In this document: piece by piece, positions 36,275-45,776 of the stretch
Numbering within the stretch: position 1 is the stretch's first letter
Layout: each line of letters opens with the position of its first letter
Assembly (NCBI RefSeq): GCF_000688255.1
Contig: NZ_JHYS01000003.1
Span: 62,001-126,000, forward strand
Direction: 5' to 3'
Length of the DNA: 64,000 bases
Origin: Simplicispira psychrophila DSM 11588
GTDB lineage: Bacteria > Pseudomonadota > Gammaproteobacteria > Burkholderiales > Burkholderiaceae_C
Made by a program: the position numbers and the translations under genes
Notes under the pieces: model-generated
Database searches by the model: none
The model's input: only the letters and a program-made list of their open reading frames with translations
Told to the model about the DNA's origin: nothing

Positions 36275-38341
36275 ATGGACTTGTCTGAGGCTGTCGCGCA
36301 AGCGTTTGCTCCCGATGGCGTGTTGTCGCACACGCAGGCGCGTTTTCAGCCGCGCGCTGGGCAAACCGAGATGGCGCTGGCAGTGGCCCGAACCATCGAG
36401 CAGGGCGGCGCACTGGTGGTCGAGGCGGGCACCGGCATTGGTAAGACTTTTGCTTATCTGGTGCCGGCGTTGCTCAGTGGTGAGCGTGCATTGCTGTCCA
36501 CCGCGACCAAGGCGCTGCAGGACCAGCTGTTTGGGCGCGACTTGCCTGCACTGGTGCAGGCCATGGGCTTGCCCTTGCGCACGGCCTTGCTGAAGGGGCG
36601 CGGCAGCTATTTGTGTCTGCACCGTATGGAGCAGGCGCGCCAGCAGCCGCAGGCCCAGGACAGCGTGGTGCAGCGTGCTTTGGCCGTGGTCGAACAATGG
36701 GCGCAGGGTACGCGCAGCGGAGATCTGGCCGAACTGCCTGGGCTGGACGAGCGCTCGCCGGTGATTCCTTTGGTCACTTCCAGTCGCGATAACTGCCTGG
36801 GAGCCTCCTGTCCGCGTTTTCGGCCATGCCATGTCAACTTGGCGCGGCGCGAGGCGTTGGCGGCGGATGTCGTGGTCATCAACCACCATCTGTTCTTTGC
36901 CGATGTAGCGCTGCGCGAGACCGGTTTGGCCGAGCTGTTGCCCACGGTGCGTGTGGTGGTGTTTGACGAGGCACACCAGCTCAATGAAACCGGTGTGCTG
37001 TTTCTGGGCACGCAACTGACCACTGGGCAGTTGCTGGACTATGTGCGTGACCTACTTGTTACCGGCTTGGAGCGGGCGCGTGGTTTTGCCGATTGGCAGG
37101 GCTTGGCTGGGCGTGCTGAGCGCGCTGCGCGCGACCTGCGCCTGAGCGCTGGCAACGCTTGGCCGGGCAGCAAGCTGCGCTGGGCCGGTAGTGCGCCGGA
37201 TGGGGTGTCGGTATCGGCTTGGCAGGGGGCCTTGGCGCAGATGTCGGGCGCACTGGCGGACACGCTGGCCGCGCTGGAGGTGGTGGCCGAAAGCGCGCCC
37301 GATTTTGTCCGCCTGCACGAGCGCGGCACCGATCTGCAAACCCGCGTTGACCAGTTTGCCGGGCCGTGCGCGCAAGGGGCGGTGCGCTGGCTGGATGTTG
37401 GTACGCAGCTGCGCCTGGTCGAGTCACCGCTGGACATTGCCGAAGCCATGCATACGCGACTGCTGGCGCCGCAGGAGGCACTGTCCCGCCCTGTCGCAGA
37501 AGAGGCGGCAATAGTCGCCACCGCCGAGGTACCCCCGCGTGCCTGGATATTTACTTCCGCCACGCTGGGCGACGACCCCCAATTGCGCTGGTTTACCGAG
37601 CCGTGCGGACTGCAGAGCGCTGAAATATTGCGCGTGCCCAGCCCGTTTGACTATGCCGTGCAGGCCGCGCTGTATGTTCCCAGCCATTTACCTAAGCCGG
37701 CCGATCCCAGCCACAGTGTGCAGTTGGCGCGCTGGGTGGGCGATGCTGCTGAGCGTCTGGGTGGGCGCACCCTGGTGCTGACGACGACGCTAAAGGCTTT
37801 GCGCGCCATCGGTGATGTGCTGCAGGTGCGCTTTCAAGATGCTCATTCCATGGGTGCTATCGAGGTATTGGTGCAAGGCCAGGGCCCCAAACGACGTTTG
37901 ATGGAGCGCTTTCGCTCCGGCGCGCACGGTGGTCAGCCGGGTTGCATCCTGGTGGCATCAGCGACATTCTGGGAGGGCTTTGATGTACCCGGTGATGCGC
38001 TGCAGTTGGTGGTGATAGACAAGCTGCCATTTCCGCCGCCGGGCGACCCGTTGGTCGAGGCGCGTTCGCGGCGGCTGGAGAGCACGGGGCGCAGCGCATT
38101 CAAGGACTATTCAATTCCCGAGGCCACCGTGGCGCTGCAGCAAGGGGCCGGGCGCCTGATCCGCAGCGAATCCGATACCGGTCTGCTGGTGGTGGGCGAT
38201 ACCCGGCTGACCAGCATGGGCTATGGGCGACGCTTGTTGGCGGCTTTGCCGCCGATGCGTCGCTTGCAGACGGCGCAGGATTTTGACGCGGCGTTGGCGC
38301 TGCTTACCAGACCTTCCACCACGGTTCTGCCTTGCCCTTGA
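36275..38341 (+). CDS. DinG/YoaA-type ATP-dependent DNA helicase (XPD-like, iron-sulfur)
   Basis: A 688-residue superfamily-2 helicase. Motif I is EAGTGIGKTFAYLVP, motif Ia STATKALQDQL, and the DEAH box is VVFDEAHQL. Four cysteines typical of the iron-sulfur cluster lie between motifs I and II: SYLC, NCLGASC and PCHVN. The C-terminal helicase half has VASATFWEGFDVPGDAL and QQGAGRLIRSESDTG. The motif set is closest to YoaA/DinG proteins, which unwind damaged or structured DNA during repair. I chose the ATG at 36275 with GGAAGAAAG upstream. The 3' end overlaps the convergent bamD gene by 38 bp. Confidence 0.92.
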   Translation: MDLSEAVAQAFAPDGVLSHTQARFQPRAGQTEMALAVARTIEQGGALVVEAGTGIGKTFAYLVPALLSGERALLSTATKALQDQLFGRDLPALVQAMGLPLRTALLKGRGSYLCLHRMEQARQQPQAQDSVVQRALAVVEQWAQGTRSGDLAELPGLDERSPVIPLVTSSRDNCLGASCPRFRPCHVNLARREALAADVVVINHHLFFADVALRETGLAELLPTVRVVVFDEAHQLNETGVLFLGTQLTTGQLLDYVRDLLVTGLERARGFADWQGLAGRAERAARDLRLSAGNAWPGSKLRWAGSAPDGVSVSAWQGALAQMSGALADTLAALEVVAESAPDFVRLHERGTDLQTRVDQFAGPCAQGAVRWLDVGTQLRLVESPLDIAEAMHTRLLAPQEALSRPVAEEAAIVATAEVPPRAWIFTSATLGDDPQLRWFTEPCGLQSAEILRVPSPFDYAVQAALYVPSHLPKPADPSHSVQLARWVGDAAERLGGRTLVLTTTLKALRAIGDVLQVRFQDAHSMGAIEVLVQGQGPKRRLMERFRSGAHGGQPGCILVASATFWEGFDVPGDALQLVVIDKLPFPPPGDPLVEARSRRLESTGRSAFKDYSIPEATVALQQGAGRLIRSESDTGLLVVGDTRLTSMGYGRRLLAALPPMRRLQTAQDFDAALALLTRPSTTVLPCP

Positions 38342-39134
38342 TACCGTTGGCACCAAAAGCACTTTTCGGATAGCTGGCGTCCATGATGCGCTGGGTATCG
38401 TCGCGCAGCTGGGTCATGCCCAGGGCGTCATACGACCGGGTGAGGATGTACAGCGCTTCTTCCTGGGCCGGCACGTTCTGGTAATCGGCCAGTGCCGCCT
38501 GGGCCCGGCTGATGGCCGCGACGTAGGCGCCGCGCTGGTAGTAGTAGCGCGCCACATGCACCTCGTACTGCGCCAGCGAGTTGACGATGTAGGTCATGCG
38601 CTGGCGTGCGTCCTGTGCATAGCGCGAATCAGGAAAACGCGTGCTCAGTTCGCGGAACGCTTCAAACGAGTCCTTGGCCGCCTTCTGGTCGCGCTCGGAC
38701 AAGTCCTGGCGTGACAGCCAGGCAAACATGCCCAAATCATCATTGAAGTTGACCAGACCTTTGAGGTACAGCGCGTAATCGAGCGCCGGGCTGGCCGGGT
38801 GCAGTTTCATGAAGCGATCGAGCGTGGCAATGGCCTGGGCCTTGTCACCGCTCTTGTACTGTGCATAGGCCTTGTCCAGCTGGGCTTGCTGGGCCAGCGG
38901 CGTGCCGGCGGCGCGGCCTTCCAGTTTTTCCAGCAGTGGCACCGCCTTGTCGTAGCTGCCGCCGGTGAGCTCTTCGCGTGCTTCGGAGTAAATGCGCTCG
39001 GTGGTCCAGCTGGCAGTTTTGTCTTCGGGGGTGCTGGAGCAGCCTGCTGCGAGCACGCAGGCGGCCAGCACGGCAGGATAAATCGCAAAGGGCGCACGCA
39101 GCATGGCAGGCAGCTTTCTGGCAATAAAGGGCAT
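38304..39134 (-). CDS. bamD: Outer membrane assembly lipoprotein BamD
   Basis: A 276-residue lipoprotein of the BAM complex that inserts beta-barrel proteins into the outer membrane. The signal ends in VLAAGCSS, with Cys near residue 32. Five TPR-like repeats follow, including IYSEAREELTGGSYDKAVPL and LDRFMKLHPASPALDYALYLKG. The motif YYYQRGAYVAAISRAQ and the C-terminal segment are characteristic of BamD. The start at 39134 gives a long signal; an in-frame ATG at 39104 would give a more usual 21-residue lead. Divergent from dnaE. The last 38 bp overlap the end of the helicase gene on the other strand. Confidence 0.94.
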   Translation of the reverse strand: MPFIARKLPAMLRAPFAIYPAVLAACVLAAGCSSTPEDKTASWTTERIYSEAREELTGGSYDKAVPLLEKLEGRAAGTPLAQQAQLDKAYAQYKSGDKAQAIATLDRFMKLHPASPALDYALYLKGLVNFNDDLGMFAWLSRQDLSERDQKAAKDSFEAFRELSTRFPDSRYAQDARQRMTYIVNSLAQYEVHVARYYYQRGAYVAAISRAQAALADYQNVPAQEEALYILTRSYDALGMTQLRDDTQRIMDASYPKSAFGANGIKGKAEPWWKVW

Positions 39135-39202
39135 GGGGAGTGTGTCGGGACGGGCGAAAGCCGAAAAATCGATTGTAGCGGTGGCCTTTCTACAATGGCG
39201 GG

Positions 39203-42200
39203 ATGTTTGTTCACCTGCGCCTGCACACCGAGTTTTCCGTCGTTGACGGTACCAATCGCATCGACGATACCGCCCAAGCGGCTGCGGCCGATGGCCAGCC
39301 GGCCTTGGCCATCACCGATTTCAATAACCTGTTTGGTGCCATCAAATTTTATAAAGCAGCCCGTGGCAAAGGCCTCAAGCCGCTGCTGGGCGCCGAAATT
39401 TTGCTCGACAGCGAGAGCGCTGCTGCCCCGTCGCGCCTGATCGTGCTGGTACAGAACACGCAGGGTTACCTGAACCTGTCTGAACTGCTGGCGCGTGCCT
39501 GGACGCGCAACCTGATCAAGGTGCAAGCGGTGTGCGCCTGGGAGTGGCTGCAAGAGCTGGGCGAGGGGCTGATCGTGCTGGCCGGCGCGCAAGCTGGGCC
39601 GGTGGGCCAAGCGCTGGTGCGTGGCGACACGGCTGGTGCCGATGCGCTGGCGCAGCGTTTGGCCGGTCTGTTTCCACAGCGCTTTTATATCGAGCTGCAG
39701 CGCGCCGGGCGCCCGGACGACGAAAGCCATGTGGTGGCTGCGGTGCAACTGGCGGCGCGACTGAACTTGCCGGTGGTTGCTACGCACCCGGTGCAGTTCG
39801 CGACCGAAGACGACTACGAGGCGCACGAGGCGCGCGTGTGCATTTCTGAGGGCGAAATTCTGGGCAACCAGCGCCGGGTGCGCCGCTTCACGCGCGAGCA
39901 GTATTTCAAGTCCAGCGCGCAAATGCAAACCCTGTTTGCCGACGTGCCGACCGCATTGGCTAATACGGTGGAAATCGCGCGGCGTTGCAACTTGACGCTG
40001 GTGCTGGGCAAGCCGCAACTGCCCAATTTTCCGATTCCTCCGGTCAATGGCGTGGTGTTGTCGGTGGACGACTACTTTCGCCATGTGTCGCTGGAAGGAT
40101 TGGAAGATCGCTTGCGCCACTTGTACCCGAATGAAGACAAGCGCAACGCGCAGCGCCCGCGCTATCTGGAGCGTCTGGAGTTCGAGCTCATCACCATTTT
40201 GAAGATGGGCTTTCCGGGTTATTTTTTGATCGTGGGCGACTTCATCCAGTGGGCTAAAAACAATGGCTGTCCGGTGGGGCCAGGCCGGGGCTCGGGGGCC
40301 GGCTCGTTGGTGGCGTATGCACTGAAGATCACCGACCTCGATCCCCTCGAATACCACCTGCTGTTCGAGCGCTTTTTGAACCCCGAGCGGGTGTCGATGC
40401 CCGACTTTGACATCGATTTTTGCCAGTCCAACCGTGATCGCGTGATTGACTACGTCAAGGACAAGTACGGCAAAAACGCTGTTAGCCAGATCGCCACCTT
40501 CGGCACCATGGCCGCGCGCGCGGCGATCCGCGACGTCGGTCGGGTGCTGGACATGAGCTACAACTTTTGCGACGGCATCAGCAAACTGATTCCGAACAAA
40601 CCCGGTCAGCACATCACGATTGCTGGCGCGATCGAAGTCGAGCCGATATTGGCCGAGCGGCTGGAAAAAGAAGACGAGGTCAAAACCCTGCTGGCGCTGG
40701 CGCAAAAGCTCGAAGGCATGACGCGCAACATCGGTATGCATGCTGGCGGCGTGCTGATTGCCCCCGGCAAGCTGACCGACTTTTGTCCGCTTTACCAGCA
40801 GCCCGGTAGCGAATCGGCCGTGAGCCAGTACGACAAGGATGACGTTGAAGCCATTGGCTTGGTCAAGTTCGATTTTTTGGGCTTGGCCACGTTGACCATT
40901 CTGGAAATTGCGCGCCAATTCATCATCCAGCGCCACCCAGGGCAAGAAAATTTTGCTTTCGAGGACATTGGGCTCGACGACAACGCCACCTACCGGCTGT
41001 TTTCTGAAGGCAAAACCGAAGCAGTTTTCCAGTTTGAAAGCCGGGGGATGCAGGGGATGCTCAAGGAGGCCCGGCCCTCGCGGCTGGAAGACCTGATTGC
41101 GCTCAACGCCCTGTACCGCCCCGGGCCTATGGATTTGATTCCGAGCTTTGTCAACCGCAAGCACGGCAAAGAGGTGGTCGAGTACCCGCACCCGCTGGTG
41201 GCCGACATGTTGTCTGAGACCTACGGCATCATGGTGTACCAAGAGCAGGTGATGCAGACGGCGCAGATTCTGGGCGGCTATTCGCTCGGCGGTGCCGACA
41301 TGCTGCGCCGCGCCATGGGCAAGAAGAAGGCCGAGGAGATGGCCGAGCACCGCAGCATCTTCCGCGACGGGGCGGCCAAGAATGGCCTGTCCACCGAAAA
41401 GGCCGACGAAGTTTTTGACCTGATGGAAAAATTTGCAGGCTACGGCTTCAACAAGTCGCATGCCGCCGCCTATTCGTTGCTGGCGTATCACACCGGCTGG
41501 CTCAAGGTGCACTACACGGCTGAGTTCTTCTGCGCCAACATGACGGTGGAAATGGACGACACCGACAAGCTCAGGGTGTTGCTGGAAGACGCACAAAAAA
41601 ACTTTCGCATTACCTTCGATCCGCCAGACGTGAACACTGGTCGCTACCGCTTCGAGCCTATCACCGACAGAAGCATCCGTTATGGCCTGGGCGCCGTCAA
41701 AGGCACGGGCCAGGCGGCCATTGAGGCCATCGTGGCGGCGCGCGAAGGGCGTGGCGACGGCCCGCAAGGCTCCACCCAAGGGCCGTTTAAGAGCCTGTTT
41801 GATTTTTGCCTGCGTGTCGAGCGCAACAAGATCAACAAACGCACGGTGGATGCGCTGATCAAGGCCGGTGCGTTTGACTCGGTCCACACCAACCGCGCTG
41901 CGCTGGCGGCGTCGATTGACCGCGCCTTTGATTTTTCTGCCGCCGCACTGGCCAACGTCAACCAGGGGGGGCTGTTTGACATGATGGGCGACGATGCACA
42001 GGGCTCCAGCACCCAAGAGCCCGCGCTGGTGGATGTGGCGCCGTGGGGCGTGAAAGAGCGCCTCACCTTCGAAAAGCCGGCGCTGGGTTTTTATCTTTCC
42101 GGTCATCTGTTCGACGAAGTGGCCCGCGAGGTGGGACGTTTTGTCCGCACGCGCATCAGCGAATTGACCGACAGCCGCGAGACGCAAACTGTGGCCGGCA

Positions 42201-42715
42201 TTGTCAGCGGTTTTCGGGTGGTCAACGGCATGCGTGGCAAGCAGGGCATTTTTGTGTTGGACGACACCTCGGCGCAGGTCGAAGCTTCGGCCAGCGAGGC
42301 CGTTATCAATACTTACCGCGATCTGCTGCAAGAGGATGAGTTGGTCATCGTCGGCGGACGCCTGCAACCGGGGCGCAATGGTTTTGAGGCACGCTTTATT
42401 GTCCAGCAGGTGTGGGATTTGCCGACGGCGCGCAGCCGTTTTGGCAAATACCTGTATCTGACAGCAGGAGACAAAGCCCCTGATATCGCTCGGATGCTGC
42501 GTGAATACCCTTGCCGGCGTGAGGCGAATGAGCACGGCGAGGCGCAGCTGCATGGCCTCAAGGTGCGCCTGGGCGTACGCTGCCCGGGACCAGACGGCAG
42601 CGTGGCGGCGGAATTGCAGTTGGGTGAGGGGCATCGCACCTATCCCAGCGACGCGGCGCTGCTGGCCTGGGCCACGCAGGCCGGAGACGGTCGGGCGACG
42701 ATCGTCTATGACTGA
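39203..42715 (+). CDS. dnaE: DNA polymerase III subunit alpha
   Basis: The 1170-residue catalytic subunit of the replicative polymerase. The N-terminal PHP domain starts at FVHLRLHTEFSVVDG and is of the proteobacterial type in which some metal ligands are replaced. The polymerase active site is visible at VGPGRGSGAGSLVAYAL and PDFDIDF (about residue 400). Further family blocks are NIGMHAGGVLIAP, LYRPGPMDLIPSFVNRKHG, YGIMVYQEQVMQ and GYGFNKSHAAAYSLLAYHT. The C-terminal part has the OB fold (VAGIVSGFRVVNGMRGKQGIF). It is about the length of E. coli DnaE (1160). Starts about 70 nt from the divergent bamD. Confidence 0.98.
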   Translation: MFVHLRLHTEFSVVDGTNRIDDTAQAAAADGQPALAITDFNNLFGAIKFYKAARGKGLKPLLGAEILLDSESAAAPSRLIVLVQNTQGYLNLSELLARAWTRNLIKVQAVCAWEWLQELGEGLIVLAGAQAGPVGQALVRGDTAGADALAQRLAGLFPQRFYIELQRAGRPDDESHVVAAVQLAARLNLPVVATHPVQFATEDDYEAHEARVCISEGEILGNQRRVRRFTREQYFKSSAQMQTLFADVPTALANTVEIARRCNLTLVLGKPQLPNFPIPPVNGVVLSVDDYFRHVSLEGLEDRLRHLYPNEDKRNAQRPRYLERLEFELITILKMGFPGYFLIVGDFIQWAKNNGCPVGPGRGSGAGSLVAYALKITDLDPLEYHLLFERFLNPERVSMPDFDIDFCQSNRDRVIDYVKDKYGKNAVSQIATFGTMAARAAIRDVGRVLDMSYNFCDGISKLIPNKPGQHITIAGAIEVEPILAERLEKEDEVKTLLALAQKLEGMTRNIGMHAGGVLIAPGKLTDFCPLYQQPGSESAVSQYDKDDVEAIGLVKFDFLGLATLTILEIARQFIIQRHPGQENFAFEDIGLDDNATYRLFSEGKTEAVFQFESRGMQGMLKEARPSRLEDLIALNALYRPGPMDLIPSFVNRKHGKEVVEYPHPLVADMLSETYGIMVYQEQVMQTAQILGGYSLGGADMLRRAMGKKKAEEMAEHRSIFRDGAAKNGLSTEKADEVFDLMEKFAGYGFNKSHAAAYSLLAYHTGWLKVHYTAEFFCANMTVEMDDTDKLRVLLEDAQKNFRITFDPPDVNTGRYRFEPITDRSIRYGLGAVKGTGQAAIEAIVAAREGRGDGPQGSTQGPFKSLFDFCLRVERNKINKRTVDALIKAGAFDSVHTNRAALAASIDRAFDFSAAALANVNQGGLFDMMGDDAQGSSTQEPALVDVAPWGVKERLTFEKPALGFYLSGHLFDEVAREVGRFVRTRISELTDSRETQTVAGIVSGFRVVNGMRGKQGIFVLDDTSAQVEASASEAVINTYRDLLQEDELVIVGGRLQPGRNGFEARFIVQQVWDLPTARSRFGKYLYLTAGDKAPDIARMLREYPCRREANEHGEAQLHGLKVRLGVRCPGPDGSVAAELQLGEGHRTYPSDAALLAWATQAGDGRATIVYD

Positions 42716-42807
42716 TGGCCCTGGGTGGGCCAGTATCTTGAAAAAACGCCAGCCATGCCCAGATTCCACTCCAGCATCTGTAAGCGCGCATGGCTAGAAT
42801 GAATTTC

Positions 42808-43170
42808 ATGGCAACAAAACCACCTTCTCTTCCCCGCGTGCCGGTTGTGCAACGGCCTAGTACCCCAGAGGGCGATGCTTCGGTCGTCTTGGAAAGACGC
42901 ACCGAAAAAACCAAGCCACCGCAGATGTACCAGGTGCTCATGTTGAACGACGACTTCACTCCGATGGAGTTTGTGGTAGTTGTCTTGCAAGAGTTTTTTA
43001 ACAAGGACCGGGAGGCGGCAACACAAATCATGCTGAAGATCCATCTCGATGGCAAAGCCGTGTGCGGCGTGTATTCACGTGATATTGCCGCCACCAAAGT
43101 AGACCAGGTGCTCGACGCTGCCCACAAGGCCGGACATCCGTTGCAATGTGTGAGTGAGCCGGTTGAATAA
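42808..43170 (+). CDS. clpS: ATP-dependent Clp protease adapter ClpS
   Basis: A 120-residue adapter that delivers N-degron substrates to ClpAP. A disordered, Pro/Thr-rich N-terminal arm (about 40 residues) is followed by the core [20 protein letters not shown], where NDD and the nearby Met/Phe pocket recognise N-terminal hydrophobic residues, then [16 protein letters not shown] and the typical end [12 protein letters not shown] chose the ATG at 42808 (MATKPP). An upstream in-frame ATG at 42790 would add six residues. clpA follows 57 nt downstream. Confidence 0.96.
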   Translation: MATKPPSLPRVPVVQRPSTPEGDASVVLERRTEKTKPPQMYQVLMLNDDFTPMEFVVVVLQEFFNKDREAATQIMLKIHLDGKAVCGVYSRDIAATKVDQVLDAAHKAGHPLQCVSEPVE

Positions 43171-43227
43171 ACCGCTCGCCACCCCGAAATACAGTCATCC
43201 CTTCCCCGCAAGCACAAAGGAGTTCAC

Positions 43228-45582
43228 ATGATTGCCCAGGAACTGGAAGTAAGCTTGCACATGGCTTTTGTAGAGGCCCGTCAGCAGCGCCACGAGTTCA
43301 TTACCGTGGAGCATCTGTTGCTTGCATTGCTTGATAACCCAAGCGCCGCAGAGGTGTTGCGCGCTTGCTCTGCCAATATTGATGATTTGCGCACGTCCCT
43401 GGCCAACTTCATCAAGGACAACACCCCGCAAGTGGCGGGTACCGATGAGGTGGATACGCAGCCCACGCTGGGTTTTCAGCGCGTCATTCAGCGCGCCATC
43501 ATGCACGTGCAATCAACGGGCAACGGCAAAAAGGAAGTCAATGGCGCCAACGTGCTGGTGGCCATTTTTGGCGAAAAAGACTCGCACGCCGTGTATTACC
43601 TGCACCAGCAGGGCGTAACGCGCTTGGACGTGGTCAACTTCATTGCCCATGGCATCAAGAAAGGCGAGCCGCCAGAGCCAACCAAGGGCGCTGAAGGCGC
43701 CGCCGAAGGCGAAGAGGGCGCGGGGGGCAGCGAAAAGAACGAAAAATCCTCGCCTCTGGAACAGTTCACGCAAAACCTGAACCAGTTGGCCAAGGACGGC
43801 AAGATCGATCCGCTGATCGGCCGTTATTTCGAGGTCGAGCGCACCATCCAGATTCTGTGCCGTCGACGCAAGAACAACCCGCTGTTGGTGGGCGAGGCTG
43901 GTGTCGGTAAAACAGCGATTGCCGAGGGCTTGGCCTGGCGCATCACGCAGGGCGATGTGCCCGAGATCTTGTCCGAGGCCGTGGTCTATTCGCTGGACAT
44001 GGGCGCGTTGCTGGCGGGTACCAAGTACCGCGGCGATTTTGAGCAGCGCCTGAAAGGCGTGCTCAAGTCGCTCAAGGACAAGCCCAACGCCATCTTGTTC
44101 ATTGACGAAATCCACACGTTGATTGGCGCCGGTGCGGCTTCGGGCGGCACCATGGATGCGTCCAATCTGCTCAAACCTGCGCTGTCCAACGGCACACTCA
44201 AGTGCATTGGCGCCACCACCTTCACCGAGTACCGGGGCATTTTTGAAAAAGACGCCGCCCTGTCGCGCCGCTTCCAAAAGGTCGATGTGGTCGAGCCGAC
44301 GGTGCAAGAAACCGTGGACATTCTCAAAGGCTTGAAGTCGCGCTTTGAAGAGCACCACAGCGTCAAATATTCGGCCTCTGCCCTGCAAGCGGCGGCGGAG
44401 TTGTCTGCCAAGTACATCAACGACCGCCACTTGCCTGACAAGGCCATCGACGTCATCGACGAGGCCGGTGCGGCCCAGCGCATCCTGGTCGCTAGCAAGC
44501 GCAAGAAGACCATCGGCAAGACCGAGATCGAGGAAATCGTTGCCAAAATCGCCCGCATTCCCCCAGCCAACGTCTCCAACGACGACCGGGGCAAGCTGCA
44601 AGTGCTGGAGCGCGACCTCAAAAGCGTGGTGTTCGGCCAGGACAAGGCGCTTGAAGTGTTGTCCAGCGCCGTCAAGATGGCGCGCTCGGGCCTGGGTAAG
44701 CCAGACAAGCCGATTGGCTCGTTCCTGTTCAGCGGCCCCACCGGCGTCGGCAAGACCGAGGCTGCCAAGCAGCTGGCCTACATCCTGGGCATTGAGTTGA
44801 TCCGCTTTGACATGTCCGAGTACATGGAGCGCCATGCCGTCAGCCGGATGATTGGCGCGCCGCCCGGCTACGTCGGCTTTGACCAGGGTGGCCTGCTGAC
44901 CGAGGCCATCACCAAGAAGCCGCATGCGGTATTGCTGCTGGATGAAATCGAGAAGGCGCACCCGGACATCTTCAATGTACTGCTGCAGGTGATGGACCAC
45001 GGCACGCTGACTGACAACAACGGGCGCAAGGCCGACTTCCGCAACGTCATCATCATCATGACGACCAACGCCGGTGCCGAGACCATGAACAAGGCGACCA
45101 TCGGCTTCAACAACCCGCGCCAAGTGGGCGATGAGATGGTGGACATCAAGCGCCTGTTCACGCCCGAGTTCCGCAATCGGCTGGACGCCATTGTCAACTT
45201 CAAATCGTTGGACGAGAACGTCATCCTGCGTGTGGTGGACAAGTTCTTGCTGGAGCTGGAGCAGCAACTGGCGGAGAAGAAAGTGGAAGTCACCTTTACT
45301 GACCATTTGCGCAAGCACTTGGCCAAGAAGGGCTTCGATCCGCTGATGGGCGCACGTCCGATGCAGCGTCTGATCCAGGACATGATTCGCCGCGCCCTGG
45401 CCGACGAATTGCTGTTTGGCCGACTGACCGATGGTGGGCGCCTGACGGTGGACATCGAGGTCAAGGCCGACGAGAAGGGGGTGGACACGTCGCAAGTGCT
45501 GCTCGATATCCAGCCGCTGACGAAAAAGGAACGTGCCGCCAAGGCGGAGCCGACCGAGCCACAAGAGGCGACGGCAGACTGA
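43228..45582 (+). CDS. clpA: ATP-dependent Clp protease ATP-binding subunit ClpA
   Basis: A 784-residue AAA+ unfoldase. The N-domain (residues 1-145) has the double Clp repeat (HEFITVEHLLLALLDNP). An acidic linker with Gly/Glu runs separates it from the first AAA module (Walker A GEAGVGKT, about residue 222; Walker B ILFIDEIHTLIGAG). The second module has GPTGVGKT (about 503), VLLLDEIEKAHPDIF and the sensor DPLMGARPMQRLI. It passes unfolded substrates to ClpP. It is preceded by clpS and followed by a strong intrinsic terminator and a repeat copy. Confidence 0.98.
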   Translation: MIAQELEVSLHMAFVEARQQRHEFITVEHLLLALLDNPSAAEVLRACSANIDDLRTSLANFIKDNTPQVAGTDEVDTQPTLGFQRVIQRAIMHVQSTGNGKKEVNGANVLVAIFGEKDSHAVYYLHQQGVTRLDVVNFIAHGIKKGEPPEPTKGAEGAAEGEEGAGGSEKNEKSSPLEQFTQNLNQLAKDGKIDPLIGRYFEVERTIQILCRRRKNNPLLVGEAGVGKTAIAEGLAWRITQGDVPEILSEAVVYSLDMGALLAGTKYRGDFEQRLKGVLKSLKDKPNAILFIDEIHTLIGAGAASGGTMDASNLLKPALSNGTLKCIGATTFTEYRGIFEKDAALSRRFQKVDVVEPTVQETVDILKGLKSRFEEHHSVKYSASALQAAAELSAKYINDRHLPDKAIDVIDEAGAAQRILVASKRKKTIGKTEIEEIVAKIARIPPANVSNDDRGKLQVLERDLKSVVFGQDKALEVLSSAVKMARSGLGKPDKPIGSFLFSGPTGVGKTEAAKQLAYILGIELIRFDMSEYMERHAVSRMIGAPPGYVGFDQGGLLTEAITKKPHAVLLLDEIEKAHPDIFNVLLQVMDHGTLTDNNGRKADFRNVIIIMTTNAGAETMNKATIGFNNPRQVGDEMVDIKRLFTPEFRNRLDAIVNFKSLDENVILRVVDKFLLELEQQLAEKKVEVTFTDHLRKHLAKKGFDPLMGARPMQRLIQDMIRRALADELLFGRLTDGGRLTVDIEVKADEKGVDTSQVLLDIQPLTKKERAAKAEPTEPQEATAD

Positions 45583-45608
45583 TACGAACGCGGACTGTTC
45601 TGCACACA

Positions 45609-45641
45609 GGCCGGCAACCTCTGGGTTGCTGGCCTTTTTTT
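45609..45641 (+). terminator. Intrinsic terminator of clpA
   Basis: A perfect 11-bp stem, GGCCGGCAACC (45609-45619) with GGTTGCTGGCC (45624-45634) allowing one G-T pair, has a four-base loop TCTG and is followed by seven T residues. It lies about 27 nt behind the clpA stop. Confidence 0.95.
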
Positions 45642-45649
45642 ACTCTGTT

Positions 45650-45700
45650 TTTAATAGCTGATTGCGCTTGCTGCATAACGCTTTGAGGCCTTAATCATAC
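45650..45700 (+). repeat. Palindromic repeat copy R9
   Basis: TTTTTAATAGCTGATTGCGC, TTGCTGCAT, AACGCTTTGAGGCC, TTAATCATAC. It lies directly behind the clpA terminator and upstream of sbcB. Confidence 0.85.
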
Positions 45701-45776
45701 TGATTGAGTGGCTTTGGCGTCCGCTGCGGTTACATTGTTCTCCTCGCTGTTTTATGACGCCCTCGGGCACTGCGCC

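Noticed and set aside
38807-42769. A 1320-codon open frame antisense to dnaE
   Set aside because: It mirrors dnaE over its full length, has no family motifs, is rich in His, Gln and Arg as expected from GC-rich antisense frames, and dnaE is unmistakable.
43513-45564. A 683-codon open frame antisense to clpA
   Set aside because: Shadow of clpA without motifs or ribosome-binding site.
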